Assembly: GCA_027451645.1 (NCBI GenBank)
Contig: DAIDIX010000002.1
Location: forward strand, 1-29,985
Direction: 5' to 3'
DNA: 29,985 nucleotides
From: Candidatus Dormiibacterota bacterium
GTDB lineage: Bacteria > Chloroflexota > Dormibacteria > Aeolococcales > Aeolococcaceae
The notes under the pieces are model-generated. The model was not told where the DNA came from, made no database searches, and was given only the letters and a program-made list of their open reading frames with translations. Positions 1 to 8,046 of the stretch are shown piece by piece (position 1 is the first letter of the stretch; each line of letters opens with the position of its first letter). The translations under genes and the position numbers were made by a program.

Positions 1-1
1 C

Positions 2-508
2 AAGACGACACCGACACCTCAGATACCAAAGCCGAGCTCTCATGTAGGTCCACTCGTAAATGCAACATACAGCAAAGCGTGCGGATCTGCGACAGTCCAG
101 ACTGGGGGGCCAACACCAACACCTGTGAGACTGAGTCCAGGACAGACTGTCCCGCCCTTCACTCAACCAACAGGACCAGTATCCGCTGCGGAAGCGACAT
201 CACTTGTGCATGAAATCCTCAATCAGCAAGCAAACATATCTGCAACGGGACTGATTCAGTGTCTTCCTCCCCAGGAAGTGGCAACGAGCGAGCTGAGCCA
301 GTTCCTGGCAGGTACGAAGAATCTTCCCAGCAGCGTTTGGGTTGTCATTATCCAAGGCAACTTCACAGTCTCGAATGTCTCTTCAAATGCCCCAAGTCAG
401 CCAACAAAATACATCGTGTACTTCATAAGCCCAGTACAGCCGATCCAGGTGTATTCATCCTTCATGTTCGCTTCTGGACCGCTTCCAAGTCCTCTGAACG
501 GACTGTAG
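2..508 (+). CDS. C-terminal part of an unknown, probably secreted protein (5' end outside window)
   Basis: The frame is open from base 2 to the TAG at 506-508, giving 168 residues, so the gene begins left of the window. The first in-frame start-like codon is a GTG at 125, but it sits inside a Pro/Thr-rich stretch (PTPTPVRLSPG) that continues upstream and has no ribosome binding site, so it is not the start. The visible part has a Pro/Thr/Ser-rich linker of about 60 residues. A compact domain follows, with an alternating hydrophobic pattern (VWVVIIQGNF, KYIVYFISP) that suggests beta strands. I recognise no family. Low charge and the linker suggest an extracytoplasmic protein, which fits the surface-protein genes downstream. 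It ends 92 bases before the lipoprotein gene on the same strand. Existence is fairly sure; function is unknown. Confidence 0.7.
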   Translation, partial: KTTPTPQIPKPSSHVGPLVNATYSKACGSATVQTGGPTPTPVRLSPGQTVPPFTQPTGPVSAAEATSLVHEILNQQANISATGLIQCLPPQEVATSELSQFLAGTKNLPSSVWVVIIQGNFTVSNVSSNAPSQPTKYIVYFISPVQPIQVYSSFMFASGPLPSPLNGL

Positions 509-600
509 AGATGTGACGTTGCAGCTGCACTGCATTAGGAACATTCACTGAGTGTTATACCAGTGGTGTTCACCCACGAATCCAGCAAGGAGTTGGAGCT

Positions 601-1467
601 ATGAGACGTGCATTTCAATTCCTTCTAGTCGCAGTGCTATCGAGCATAGCTGCCTGCTCTTCAGTCCAGAGTGGACATGGTTTGCAGACCCGGAGTTCCA
701 AGTCTGACGGGCAGAATGTACCGCAAGTGGAGCTTTCGGAACTCAGTCGTGTTGCCTCAGGATTTGCACGCCTTATGGTGAGCACATCATCATTTACAGG
801 CTCGTGGTCGCTCAGTTCCCGTACGACACCTTTCAGTGAAGCGGAGCGGGAGTCAGGGTTTTACGATTTCGCGACGAATGAAGGTACTTCCTCAAGTACC
901 CCTGCTGCTTTCGTTCTTGTATATCAGCTGGGGAGTGCCTACGTTGAATATGAGCCGGCTGGTGCGAGTTCTCGGATCTGGAAAGGTATGGTCCTGCAGG
1001 CAGCTCCTGCATCCGCAGTCACACTCAGCAGTTTCGAGTATGATGTGCTCACTGCAAATCCTGGCATCACTGCAGCGATCATAGACAACGGAATGTCCAA
1101 TATTGTGGACAAGGGCAGTATTGCTCTTGCTGGTCGACAAGTTGAACACTATGCTCTCACTGTCAATTTTGAGAGCGTGTTACAGCACAGTTCAAGTGAG
1201 GAGTCTCTTCTCGTCAATCAGGTTGCCCTAACAGCCATGCGGCATTCATCTGAGGTAACGAGCGATGTGTATTTGGATGCTTCCGGGGACGTAGTGCAGT
1301 GGTCCATTGACCTTCCCGGAACTGATCTTGGAACTTCAACTTTCACGATCAGTGGGCTCTACACTGGAACTGCGACAGTACATGAACCAGCTAGTGTGCA
1401 GTACCTGCAAGGCTATGCTCCTCCTACAGGAAGTGATTTGAAGCAGCATGATGGAGACGCATCATGA
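601..1467 (+). CDS. Lipoprotein, possibly LppX/LolA-like fold
   Basis: The 288-aa product starts with a classic lipoprotein signal: basic MRR, a hydrophobic core, then lipobox IAAC with the lipidated Cys at residue 19. It should be anchored to the outer face of the membrane. AAGGAG at 587-592 lies 8 bases before the ATG and supports this start. The mature part is Ser/Thr-rich and low in Lys. Late segments (GRQVEHYALTV around residue 180, then SDVYLDASGDVVQWSIDL) resemble the pattern of LppX/LolA-like lipid-carrier lipoproteins, where a conserved Gly and Tyr strand is followed by a 'v-Asp-x-x-G-x-v' strand. That assignment is inference from a few short motifs. It lies between the partial protein and the TadG-like gene on the same strand and may be part of the same surface module. 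Confidence 0.85.
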   Translation: MRRAFQFLLVAVLSSIAACSSVQSGHGLQTRSSKSDGQNVPQVELSELSRVASGFARLMVSTSSFTGSWSLSSRTTPFSEAERESGFYDFATNEGTSSSTPAAFVLVYQLGSAYVEYEPAGASSRIWKGMVLQAAPASAVTLSSFEYDVLTANPGITAAIIDNGMSNIVDKGSIALAGRQVEHYALTVNFESVLQHSSSEESLLVNQVALTAMRHSSEVTSDVYLDASGDVVQWSIDLPGTDLGTSTFTISGLYTGTATVHEPASVQYLQGYAPPTGSDLKQHDGDAS

Positions 1468-1579
1468 GCTGCACTGCATCTCACACGATGTGTCAAAGTT
1501 GTAACCGCCTTGCAATGATTGCCTTTGATTTTCCATGCAATGATGGTGTCATTCACTCGCAACATAGGCTGAAACAACA

Positions 1580-2449
1580 GTGAGTATCGTGAAGAACTAT
1601 ATAATGCTGCACTGGCTCGGGAGTACGACTGTGAGCAAAGCTAGACACCTTAGCAGATGTCGAACAAGAGCTCAGGTAATGCCGCTCTTTGCTTTGATGC
1701 TGCCAGTGATCATTGCGCTTCTTGGCTTGACCATGTCTGGCGAGATATACCTCAATGCACGGAGTCGTCTTGATGCAGCTACTGTTGTAGCTGCAATCGC
1801 TGCAAGCGGCGATGCGTGCATGGCTTCCCAGTACTCCTACGACGAGTATGAGTGTCAATATGGAACGTATCCAGGGACTGGAGGGTCGACGACCTCAATG
1901 TATGCTGCTGGACTTCCGCCTTATAGTGTTGGAATGGAATCTCCAAGCGGATCTGGCTTACTCACAACAACTCCATCGGCATCCCAAGTTACCGAAGAGC
2001 AGCAGCTGGCATCATACTCAGCTGACAGTTCCGTGCTCAACGTTCTTCAGCAGGCCTTTCCTGGCTATACGATCAATTCGGCTGCTGCACCAACAGTTGG
2101 CCAGCCGTGCCAGGGCACTGAGTCGGGGTCTGTACCCTATGCGCTCACTGCGTGCTCGAACTATGAACAGGGCTCTTCTCTTACAAACATTGAATTTCAG
2201 GTCAACGTGAGTTCAAGTTACATGCTGGATAGTGATGATTCATCCTCGGGTACATCAGATGATGCTTCTGGTGCAGATGGTGACGAATCTGGTGGTGCTC
2301 CATATGTGTGTCCAGCTACACAGCTGTTCGCACGTCAAGTCACTGTGAATGTGTGGATGCAGGCAACCCAGCCGTTTGGCGTATTCATCGGTGAATCACA
2401 GATTCTCATGCAGGCAACGCAGACAGCATATGGATGTCTTGGGAGCTGA
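1580..2449 (+). CDS. TadG-like pilus-associated membrane protein
   Basis: The product is up to 289 aa, with a basic N-terminus, then RTRAQVMPLFALMLPVIIAL and a helix to about residue 57, followed by NARSRLDAATVVAAIAASG. This is the layout of TadE/TadG proteins: a positive region, one membrane helix, then a helical 'R-x-x-L-D-A-A' segment. In the Tad system such proteins are minor pilins or assembly factors outside the membrane. A very acidic Asp/Ser/Gly-rich stretch lies at about residues 217-240, and Cys residues are scattered through the C-terminal half. The GTG at 1580 lacks a clear ribosome binding site; an ATG at 1604 or GTG at 1631 are alternatives that keep the helix. The stop is 2 bases before the preferred start of the next gene, so the three Tad-like genes are probably one transcript. 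No Tad ATPase or prepilin gene is in the window. Confidence 0.75.
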   Translation: MSIVKNYIMLHWLGSTTVSKARHLSRCRTRAQVMPLFALMLPVIIALLGLTMSGEIYLNARSRLDAATVVAAIAASGDACMASQYSYDEYECQYGTYPGTGGSTTSMYAAGLPPYSVGMESPSGSGLLTTTPSASQVTEEQQLASYSADSSVLNVLQQAFPGYTINSAAAPTVGQPCQGTESGSVPYALTACSNYEQGSSLTNIEFQVNVSSSYMLDSDDSSSGTSDDASGADGDESGGAPYVCPATQLFARQVTVNVWMQATQPFGVFIGESQILMQATQTAYGCLGS

Positions 2450-2451
2450 GA

Positions 2452-3099
2452 ATGCAGATACTTCAACTGCCACATTCACCACGGACCCAATCTCGGCATC
2501 GCTCACGAGCGCAGTCAATGGTTGAGTTTACTTTCGTATTTCCCGTATTCATAGTTATCATCTTTGGCGGAGTGGTAGCTTTCCTGTGGCAACTCGATCT
2601 GAACAGTCTGAACTTTGCTGCACAGGAAGGTGTGCAGGTTGTAGGAATGCCCAGCAATGCCCTGGGTCTTGAATGCAGTGCTGGTCAGGTAGCGTACAAG
2701 GCAGCAGTATCCGAAAGCTTCTTGGGCACGACACCACTAGTCACAGGCAGTACTGGGGCACCCTGCACTGGCAGTGTTCCAAGCAGTCAACTCCCAGATC
2801 CACTCGCCTCCTGTCCTCCAGCAGAGCGTCCGAACAGTGGGCTAGGATACAGCGTAAGCACTCCACCAACGGAACAGCAAATGATGACGTATCTCAACCG
2901 TCTCATTACGTCTTCGACATCAAATGTACTTCTTGTGTGTGCGACAGCGAACACGAATGGCGGTGCAGCGACCTCTCCAGTTGTTCTCACGATAACAATT
3001 GCGGGGTACAAGCCACTTATTGCGCCAGCACCAATACTTGGCAACCGTCTGCCAGTGTATGCGCAGGATACATATACGATTCAGGAGTTTGAGCAATGA
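2452..3099 (+). CDS. TadE-like protein
   Basis: The 215-aa product shows the TadE signature near its start: RSRAQSMVEFTFVFPVFIVI followed by a hydrophobic helix and an aqueous domain. TadE family members (pfam TadE) are pseudopilin-like proteins of Flp/Tad systems. I chose ATG 2452 because GGGAG at 2441-2445 sits 6 bases upstream and the gene then follows the preceding stop directly. An in-frame ATG at 2434 would add six residues and overlap the TadG-like gene. The region after the helix contains Cys residues (ECSAG, APCTG, SCPPAE, LLVCAT) that could form disulfides outside the cell. Its TGA overlaps the next ATG (ATGA), which indicates translational coupling. Confidence 0.85.
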   Translation: MQILQLPHSPRTQSRHRSRAQSMVEFTFVFPVFIVIIFGGVVAFLWQLDLNSLNFAAQEGVQVVGMPSNALGLECSAGQVAYKAAVSESFLGTTPLVTGSTGAPCTGSVPSSQLPDPLASCPPAERPNSGLGYSVSTPPTEQQMMTYLNRLITSSTSNVLLVCATANTNGGAATSPVVLTITIAGYKPLIAPAPILGNRLPVYAQDTYTIQEFEQ

Positions 3100-3689
3100 A
3101 GGGCTTCCGCGCATTGCGCAGACAGAGACGTAGCCATGCAACAGGCCAAACAATGGTTGAGTTTGCAGTGCTGCTTCCAGTGATGCTTACTGTCTTTCTT
3201 GGAGCCATCGCTATTGATTCATATATCCAGGCACAGAGCCTGCTGCAGCAGGCAACGACTGAATCAGCCTTGACGATTGCGCGCAACTCCAATGATTCAT
3301 GCTCGAACGGGGATATTGGATATTCCCAGGCAATCAGCTCATTCGATTCCGCGCTAAAGTCCCCACTCTTCAGTACTCTTCCATCACCGACTATCACCTG
3401 TGTGTCAGCTACTTCTCCACAGTCGAAATGCATAGTGACTACGGGAAGCAATTCTTGCACCAATGTTCCGGCCCTCTGCGTTGACGGTTACGGTGGAGCA
3501 GGAAGTGATGGGGGCTGCTTTGGGATCTGGAGGGGAGGTGTCGTTGGCGTGGATGCTCAGGCAAATGTCACCTTGCCATGGATTCCTCTATGGAACCATG
3601 CAACTGTACAGGCTACTGCTGCAGAAGCTCTTGAGCCATTCAGGAGCCATGTATGTCCGACATCAGCAGTTCCCATAGATTACTGCTGA
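3096..3689 (+). CDS. TadE-like protein, Cys-rich
   Basis: This is a second TadE-type protein of 197 aa. It has a basic N-terminus, ATGQTMVEFAVLLPVMLTVF, then a membrane helix and SYIQAQSLLQQATTESAL, the usual helical segment after the TadE helix. The invariant Glu of the 'MVEF' motif is present. AGGAG about 8 bases upstream and the ATGA overlap with the previous gene fix the start. The exported domain carries about ten Cys, including a cluster at residues 117-142 and the C-terminal HVCPTSAVPIDYC, so disulfide bonding is likely if it is exported. It resembles its neighbour only in the N-terminal motif. The 172 bases after it, before the Tyr/Trp-rich gene, hold no convincing gene, terminator or riboswitch. 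Confidence 0.85.
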   Translation: MKGFRALRRQRRSHATGQTMVEFAVLLPVMLTVFLGAIAIDSYIQAQSLLQQATTESALTIARNSNDSCSNGDIGYSQAISSFDSALKSPLFSTLPSPTITCVSATSPQSKCIVTTGSNSCTNVPALCVDGYGGAGSDGGCFGIWRGGVVGVDAQANVTLPWIPLWNHATVQATAAEALEPFRSHVCPTSAVPIDYC

Positions 3690-3861
3690 ATTGAAGATGT
3701 GAGGAGCTGCCCGCTCTGGGAAGCGTGCAAACTAGCCCGTCACCAGAATGAAGTCTTCCGTCACTGCACTGTGACAGGTACGCCACTAAGCTGTGCACGA
3801 TGTTAACAATAATGAAAGGTATTGAAATGGCCTTCACATACGGTATTGGGGGTAACAACAG

Positions 3862-5850
3862 ATGACTCGATGGTATAGATGGAACCCCGAAGCACGGATG
3901 CATGTTGCTCGCATGACCGTACGGTGGGTCGTTGTAATGGGTGCGTTTGCACTAACTGCCCTTGCCAACTACCAAACTGTGGCAGCGAGCTCGCCTCCCC
4001 CAGTATCCACACTCAACTGCTATCTGGTAGGGCAGCAGCAATCGTGTCCATCTGCGAGCGATGCGACCCTTCAGGCTGCTCCAACGCCAGGTGTAGTGAA
4101 CTATCCAGAGCATTTCACAGCAACTGTGGATGCATGCGTTTACACTGAGCCTCCAGTCAATGGCAATAACCAGATTGCCCTCACAACGTGTACGAACCCT
4201 GGTGCAAATCCACCAACGAATGGAACAAATGCACTCATCAAGTGGATTCCGCAGACAGTGGTCGTGGAGTTTTACTACGGAAGCAACAATCCGGATCAGG
4301 TCTGCCAGTATGTCTCTACAAGTACTGCTGATCAGACCATCAATCTTCCATATGATCCCACGACAAGTCCAGCAAACGGTACCAAACAGCCATGTATCAA
4401 GTACACGTCTCTAGGATCCTACTCGGGAACGCCCCCAGTGTATACATTCACTTCAATCCACCAGTATGCCACTGCGAGCACGTATCAACCCGCAGTCGTA
4501 GTTGAGTGGAATGGAGCACAGCCATATACAACGTATGTTGCACAGACGTATTCCGTGCACTACGACTGCGGCAATCCAGCATCCGTTCTTGCAGGCAACC
4601 TTGTGAACTGCAACCAGTATCAAGCGCAGTATACTACCCAGCAGCCCCAGGGCTGGTGGGCAGGGAACACAAACGACCAGACCCAGTATTTCACGCAGTA
4701 CTATGTCGGAAACAGCTCTCAGGCATACACATCAGAGAATGTGTACGCTGCAGGATGGTTTCCTGCACTGAGCTCTGGACAGAGCACGTGGGCAGGATGC
4801 TGTGGCTATGACGGCTACTATGGATCTGCCTATGATGAGTTCAATGGCTGCAACAACGTTGGCGTGAGCTGGAACTGGGAAACCTGGGCTGGCACATATG
4901 TGTGGCCGGACTACAACTCCTGGTCAGGCTGCATAGGCATTGACAATGATGATGCATATACCACCGGATACTCCTCACTGACCCAGGCATATGGAGGTGG
5001 AGTCACCACATTCCCTAGTGGGATTTGGTATCCGTATCTCACAAGCTCCCCGGTAACCAGGTATGTCGACCAGCAGTACGTTGCATCCTACACAGCGAGC
5101 TATCACACTTCGCAGTACTACTGGCAGTTAGTGTACGAGTATGTGCCAGTGCAGAATGTGTATTACTACTACCAGATCAACACTGCACCGAACAACTCCG
5201 TCCAGACCACAACTGTAGTGGATACCTGCGCACAGGCAGGAGGATGTCAGTACAACTACAACGTTCCGCCACCATACTTTCAGTACTACACAATCAATGA
5301 CACGTTGAGCCAGCCTGTATTCCAGACGTCAAGCAGCTGGTCACAAGACCCGGCGTGGAAGACTGACTATACCCAGTGGCTAAGTTATGCAGTTGGGTCA
5401 TATACCGACTACTGGTACTCATACAACTGGGCATATCAGGCCTATCCCACAGGATGGAACAGCCGGTCAATCTACGCCTGCAGCTTCACTGGATGGACAA
5501 ACCTCGATCTTGATGGTGACAGTGACATGGGATATTCGTGGAACAACAACTGCTGGTACCAACAGCCCCTTGGATGGGAAAGCTATGCAGGCTATCCCGC
5601 GTACATCTTCGCAACACCTCACGGATATACCAACTACTATGGATACTGGAACGTCAACACCTGGTGGTACGGATATGTCGGCTGGAACTGGCAGCTCCAT
5701 TACTACACGACAGTCAGCTACACCAATGTCACATATCAGGAGCTCGATGGAGCATGGCATGACTGGCCATGGACAACTGTCTCAGTCTCATACAACGCAG
5801 TGAACCCTGTCACACTCCAGGTGAAGCAGATTGAGGGCAGCAAGTCCTAG
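3862..5850 (+). CDS. Secreted Tyr/Trp-rich acidic protein of unknown function
   Basis: The 662-aa product has a long basic N-region, a hydrophobic stretch at residues 22-35 and likely signal cleavage near AxA at 40-42. The mature part is extraordinary. By hand count the whole protein has about 78 Tyr and 34 Trp (about 17%), with many Asn, Gln, Ser, Thr and Gly. After the signal there are only about 6 Lys and 2 Arg against roughly 39 Asp/Glu. About 16 Cys are spread along it. Two acidic clusters look like calcium-loop motifs: IDNDD at 360-364 and DLDGDSD at 549-555. Two segments look like a degenerate duplication, with C...NWETWAG near 330-345 matching C...GWESYAG near 565-580. I recognise no family. 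Export is inferred from the signal. Position next to TadE/TadG-like genes suggests a surface or matrix role. GGGGG sits about 9 bases before the ATG. In-frame ATGs at residues 13 and 18 are alternative starts. Confidence 0.85.
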   Translation: MTRWYRWNPEARMHVARMTVRWVVVMGAFALTALANYQTVAASSPPPVSTLNCYLVGQQQSCPSASDATLQAAPTPGVVNYPEHFTATVDACVYTEPPVNGNNQIALTTCTNPGANPPTNGTNALIKWIPQTVVVEFYYGSNNPDQVCQYVSTSTADQTINLPYDPTTSPANGTKQPCIKYTSLGSYSGTPPVYTFTSIHQYATASTYQPAVVVEWNGAQPYTTYVAQTYSVHYDCGNPASVLAGNLVNCNQYQAQYTTQQPQGWWAGNTNDQTQYFTQYYVGNSSQAYTSENVYAAGWFPALSSGQSTWAGCCGYDGYYGSAYDEFNGCNNVGVSWNWETWAGTYVWPDYNSWSGCIGIDNDDAYTTGYSSLTQAYGGGVTTFPSGIWYPYLTSSPVTRYVDQQYVASYTASYHTSQYYWQLVYEYVPVQNVYYYYQINTAPNNSVQTTTVVDTCAQAGGCQYNYNVPPPYFQYYTINDTLSQPVFQTSSSWSQDPAWKTDYTQWLSYAVGSYTDYWYSYNWAYQAYPTGWNSRSIYACSFTGWTNLDLDGDSDMGYSWNNNCWYQQPLGWESYAGYPAYIFATPHGYTNYYGYWNVNTWWYGYVGWNWQLHYYTTVSYTNVTYQELDGAWHDWPWTTVSVSYNAVNPVTLQVKQIEGSKS

Positions 5851-5882
5851 TCGGGAGGCCACGATCCAATATCGTCCTGAAG

Positions 5883-5912
5883 AAGGAGGAAAGCCGAAAG
5901 GCTTTCCTCCTT
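5883..5912 (+). terminator. Strong hairpin after the Tyr/Trp-rich gene
   Basis: A perfect 13-bp stem (AAGGAGGAAAGCC against GGCTTTCCTCCTT) closes a GAAA tetraloop on a C-G pair, 32 bases after the stop codon. It has no separate run of T after the stem, though the 3' arm ends CCTCCTT. Its position fits a transcription terminator or a 3' mRNA stabiliser for the surface operon. The 5' arm contains AGGAGG, a Shine-Dalgarno-like string, but no start codon follows at a usable distance. Confidence 0.7.
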
Positions 5913-6039
5913 CACTATGGATGTATCCTGGGAAACTGTCACAAGGATGCGACTGCTACTGTGTATGCAGGAGCGAAATCCAGAGTATGATGACCATGAA
6001 AATGTGCAATGTACATTGTCCAGCCGGGCAGGAGGATTC

Positions 6040-7398
6040 ATGAAGTTCCCTCAAACAAGACACTTTGCCGTGGCAGCAGGAGTAGTGCTTGCAGCAGGAC
6101 TGCTTATGCAGGGCAGCGCGGTTCTTGCAGCCAGCTCGGGATGGACCAAATATGACCTGCCCAGGCCTTCAAGTGTTCCAGCTAGCTATGTATTCAGTGA
6201 AAATATTACCCGCATTGATTCTCTGCCTGGCAGTGGAGGAATCATAGTAGCAGGTTCAGCAGTTGGGCATGCCCCAAATGCGTCAGGCGGCCAGATATTG
6301 CCATTTGTCCAGATTGAATCCGGAGGCACTGTGCATGACATTTCGCCATCATTTCCTGGCACAAGCACAGTCGTAACATCTGTGAGTGGACTGGCACCGA
6401 ATGACATCTGGATTGTTGGCTCCTCCCAGCCAGGCAACAAGTACTCTGATGAGGTCCCATCGTACGCATTCGCAGACCACTGGAATGGAAGCAATTGGCA
6501 GCTTTCCGCGCTGCCCCAGGTGGCAAAAACTGTTCCTGGCTCACTGTACAGTGTTTCGGAGGATGCGCCAAATGATGTCTGGACAGTAGGATTCAGTGGA
6601 GCAAAGGGGGCTCCCACCAATTTCCTGTTCCATTGGAATGGTTCAGCATGGACAGCTCTCCAGGAGCCAACGGCCAACTCGTATCTGCAGGCTGTTCAGG
6701 CATTTAGTCCCCTAAACGTTGTATTCCTTGTGGGAAGCACAGTTCGCAAGGCGCCTGTCATGCAGGTGTGGAATGGGTCTTCCTTCATCAACAATGCGAT
6801 GCCTTTCCAGAATAGTGGAGCAATAGCAAGTCCAACATTTCTTTCAGGCAGTTCAGTCACAAACTTGTGGATTGCGGTGCAGGTCAACTCGCCAGCTGGA
6901 CAGCAGACTGGAATATATCACTGGAATGGCACAGGGTTTTCTGCTCTGCCAGATATGAAGTCCGTTTCAGGAGGAAACTTCTCAGTGACATCCGTTGGTG
7001 CTGTTGCGAGTGACAATCTGTGGGTGACTGGTGTTACTTCGACAGGAAGGCAGGGCAAGACGCTCATTCCTACTCCATTCATTGAGCATTTCAACGGATC
7101 ATCATGGTCTGTAGTGCAAATAACGCTCAATGGCAAGAAGACAAGTGGCGAGATTGCTGATGTGACACCTGTCAGCCAGGACACCGTTGCCTTTGCGGGA
7201 ATAACCACACCCGAGAATGGATTCATTCTTCTTCATTCGGGAACTACTGTGGCGCCACTTGATCTTGGGAAGACAGGTGCCTCAGGTTTTCCCCTGTGGC
7301 TTGTGGTGACGATTGTCGTGGTTGTTGTTCTTGCAGCAGGGGTGATAGTGACCGTAATGCAGAGACGAAAGGTAAAGAAGGGCCAGGCCAATGCGTAG
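6040..7398 (+). CDS. Membrane-anchored surface protein with W-N-G repeats (propeller-like)
   Basis: This start gives 452 aa. AGGAGG at 6030-6035 precedes ATG 6040, and the protein then opens with a clean signal peptide (residues 1-30, cleavage near AVLA). An in-frame ATG at 5917 would put about 40 unrelated residues before the signal and is rejected. The exported part has at least five repeats of about 50-70 residues. Each has a strand such as NDIWIVGSS, NDVWTVGFS, TNLWIAV or DNLWVTGV, then a HWNGSNW, HWNGSAW, HWNGTGF or HFNGSSW motif. This is typical of beta-propeller surface proteins. The C-terminus is a hydrophobic helix at about 417-439 followed by QRRKVKKGQANA, so the protein should be held in the membrane with a short basic tail inside. 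Its stop overlaps the next lipoprotein gene. The ligand or partner is unknown. Confidence 0.85.
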   Translation: MKFPQTRHFAVAAGVVLAAGLLMQGSAVLAASSGWTKYDLPRPSSVPASYVFSENITRIDSLPGSGGIIVAGSAVGHAPNASGGQILPFVQIESGGTVHDISPSFPGTSTVVTSVSGLAPNDIWIVGSSQPGNKYSDEVPSYAFADHWNGSNWQLSALPQVAKTVPGSLYSVSEDAPNDVWTVGFSGAKGAPTNFLFHWNGSAWTALQEPTANSYLQAVQAFSPLNVVFLVGSTVRKAPVMQVWNGSSFINNAMPFQNSGAIASPTFLSGSSVTNLWIAVQVNSPAGQQTGIYHWNGTGFSALPDMKSVSGGNFSVTSVGAVASDNLWVTGVTSTGRQGKTLIPTPFIEHFNGSSWSVVQITLNGKKTSGEIADVTPVSQDTVAFAGITTPENGFILLHSGTTVAPLDLGKTGASGFPLWLVVTIVVVVVLAAGVIVTVMQRRKVKKGQANA

Positions 7399-7978
7399 AC
7401 GCGCACTGTTTCTGTCAATGCTCAATGTATGCGCATTGGCGTGCATCGCAGCAGTTGTTGCTGCCTGTGGTAGTTCCTCAGCTCCTCAAGCTTCACCTGT
7501 GTACGTGAAGTATTCTGGGACGGGAATCGAACACACCATCAGCATTGCAGAGGGCGGCAATGGCAATGTTGCACATGTCAATGTCGACCTTGTCAACGTA
7601 GTGGATCCTATTGCAGGGAGTGTGGCGCCAAAGGGAGATAGAGCAATTGCCTTTGAGCTTGGGTTCACCTACAAGGGCATGTCTTCCTTCCAAGTGGGAT
7701 CTGATGCAACCATCACCCTCAATGCAGGCTTTGGTGCATCAGTGATGGACTCCGATGGTGTTCAGTATCTTCCAGCCTCGATCCAGCCATCTGCGACATA
7801 CCATGGTGTGAGTCCGTTTGTAACGGCACATACACTGCACACGGGAAATATACTGCCCCTAAACACGATGAAGCGTGGCCTTATCATCTTCTATGTGCCA
7901 GCAAATGCTGCAGTAGTGAGCCTCACATACCAGCCGATGAACATGACTTCGCAGCCACTTACGTGGAACTTCGGATAG
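7391..7978 (+). CDS. Lipoprotein with DUF4352-like domain
   Basis: The 195-aa product begins MRRR, then a hydrophobic core and lipobox VAAC with the acceptor Cys at 26. The ATG lies inside the last codons of the propeller-like gene (8-base overlap in another frame), so the two are translationally coupled and probably act together at the cell surface. The mature domain contains GDRAIAFELGFTYKG, a central 'MDSDGVQYLP' and a late RGLIIFYVPANAAVVSLTY. This order matches the immunoglobulin-like DUF4352 family, in which a conserved '.g.lvFevP....' strand comes near the end. That call is by motif order only. Downstream is a short convergent spacer with only a 5-bp hairpin. Confidence 0.8.
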   Translation: MRRRALFLSMLNVCALACIAAVVAACGSSSAPQASPVYVKYSGTGIEHTISIAEGGNGNVAHVNVDLVNVVDPIAGSVAPKGDRAIAFELGFTYKGMSSFQVGSDATITLNAGFGASVMDSDGVQYLPASIQPSATYHGVSPFVTAHTLHTGNILPLNTMKRGLIIFYVPANAAVVSLTYQPMNMTSQPLTWNFG

Positions 7979-8046
7979 GACAGGCAATCCCGAAGCGTTG
8001 TTTCATCGATGGTTCAGCACGAGAATCTCACTCGTTATGAGCCGTA

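Noticed and set aside
125..508. GTG at 125 as the start of the first gene
   Set aside because: The frame is open to the window edge, the upstream codons continue the same Pro/Thr-rich linker and there is no ribosome binding site.
523..1479. 13-base repeat AGCTGCACTGCAT at 523-535 and 1467-1479, each after the stop of, or at the end of, a gene
   Set aside because: Several 13-base matches are expected by chance in a 30-kb window, and no third copy lies in the other spacers.
3690..3861. Possible riboswitch (c-di-GMP-like string GGGAAGCGTGCAAAC) before the Tyr/Trp-rich gene
   Set aside because: The core does not fit the GEMM consensus spacing and no matching second stem or tetraloop receptor was found; only a 5-bp hairpin (3760-3775) is visible.
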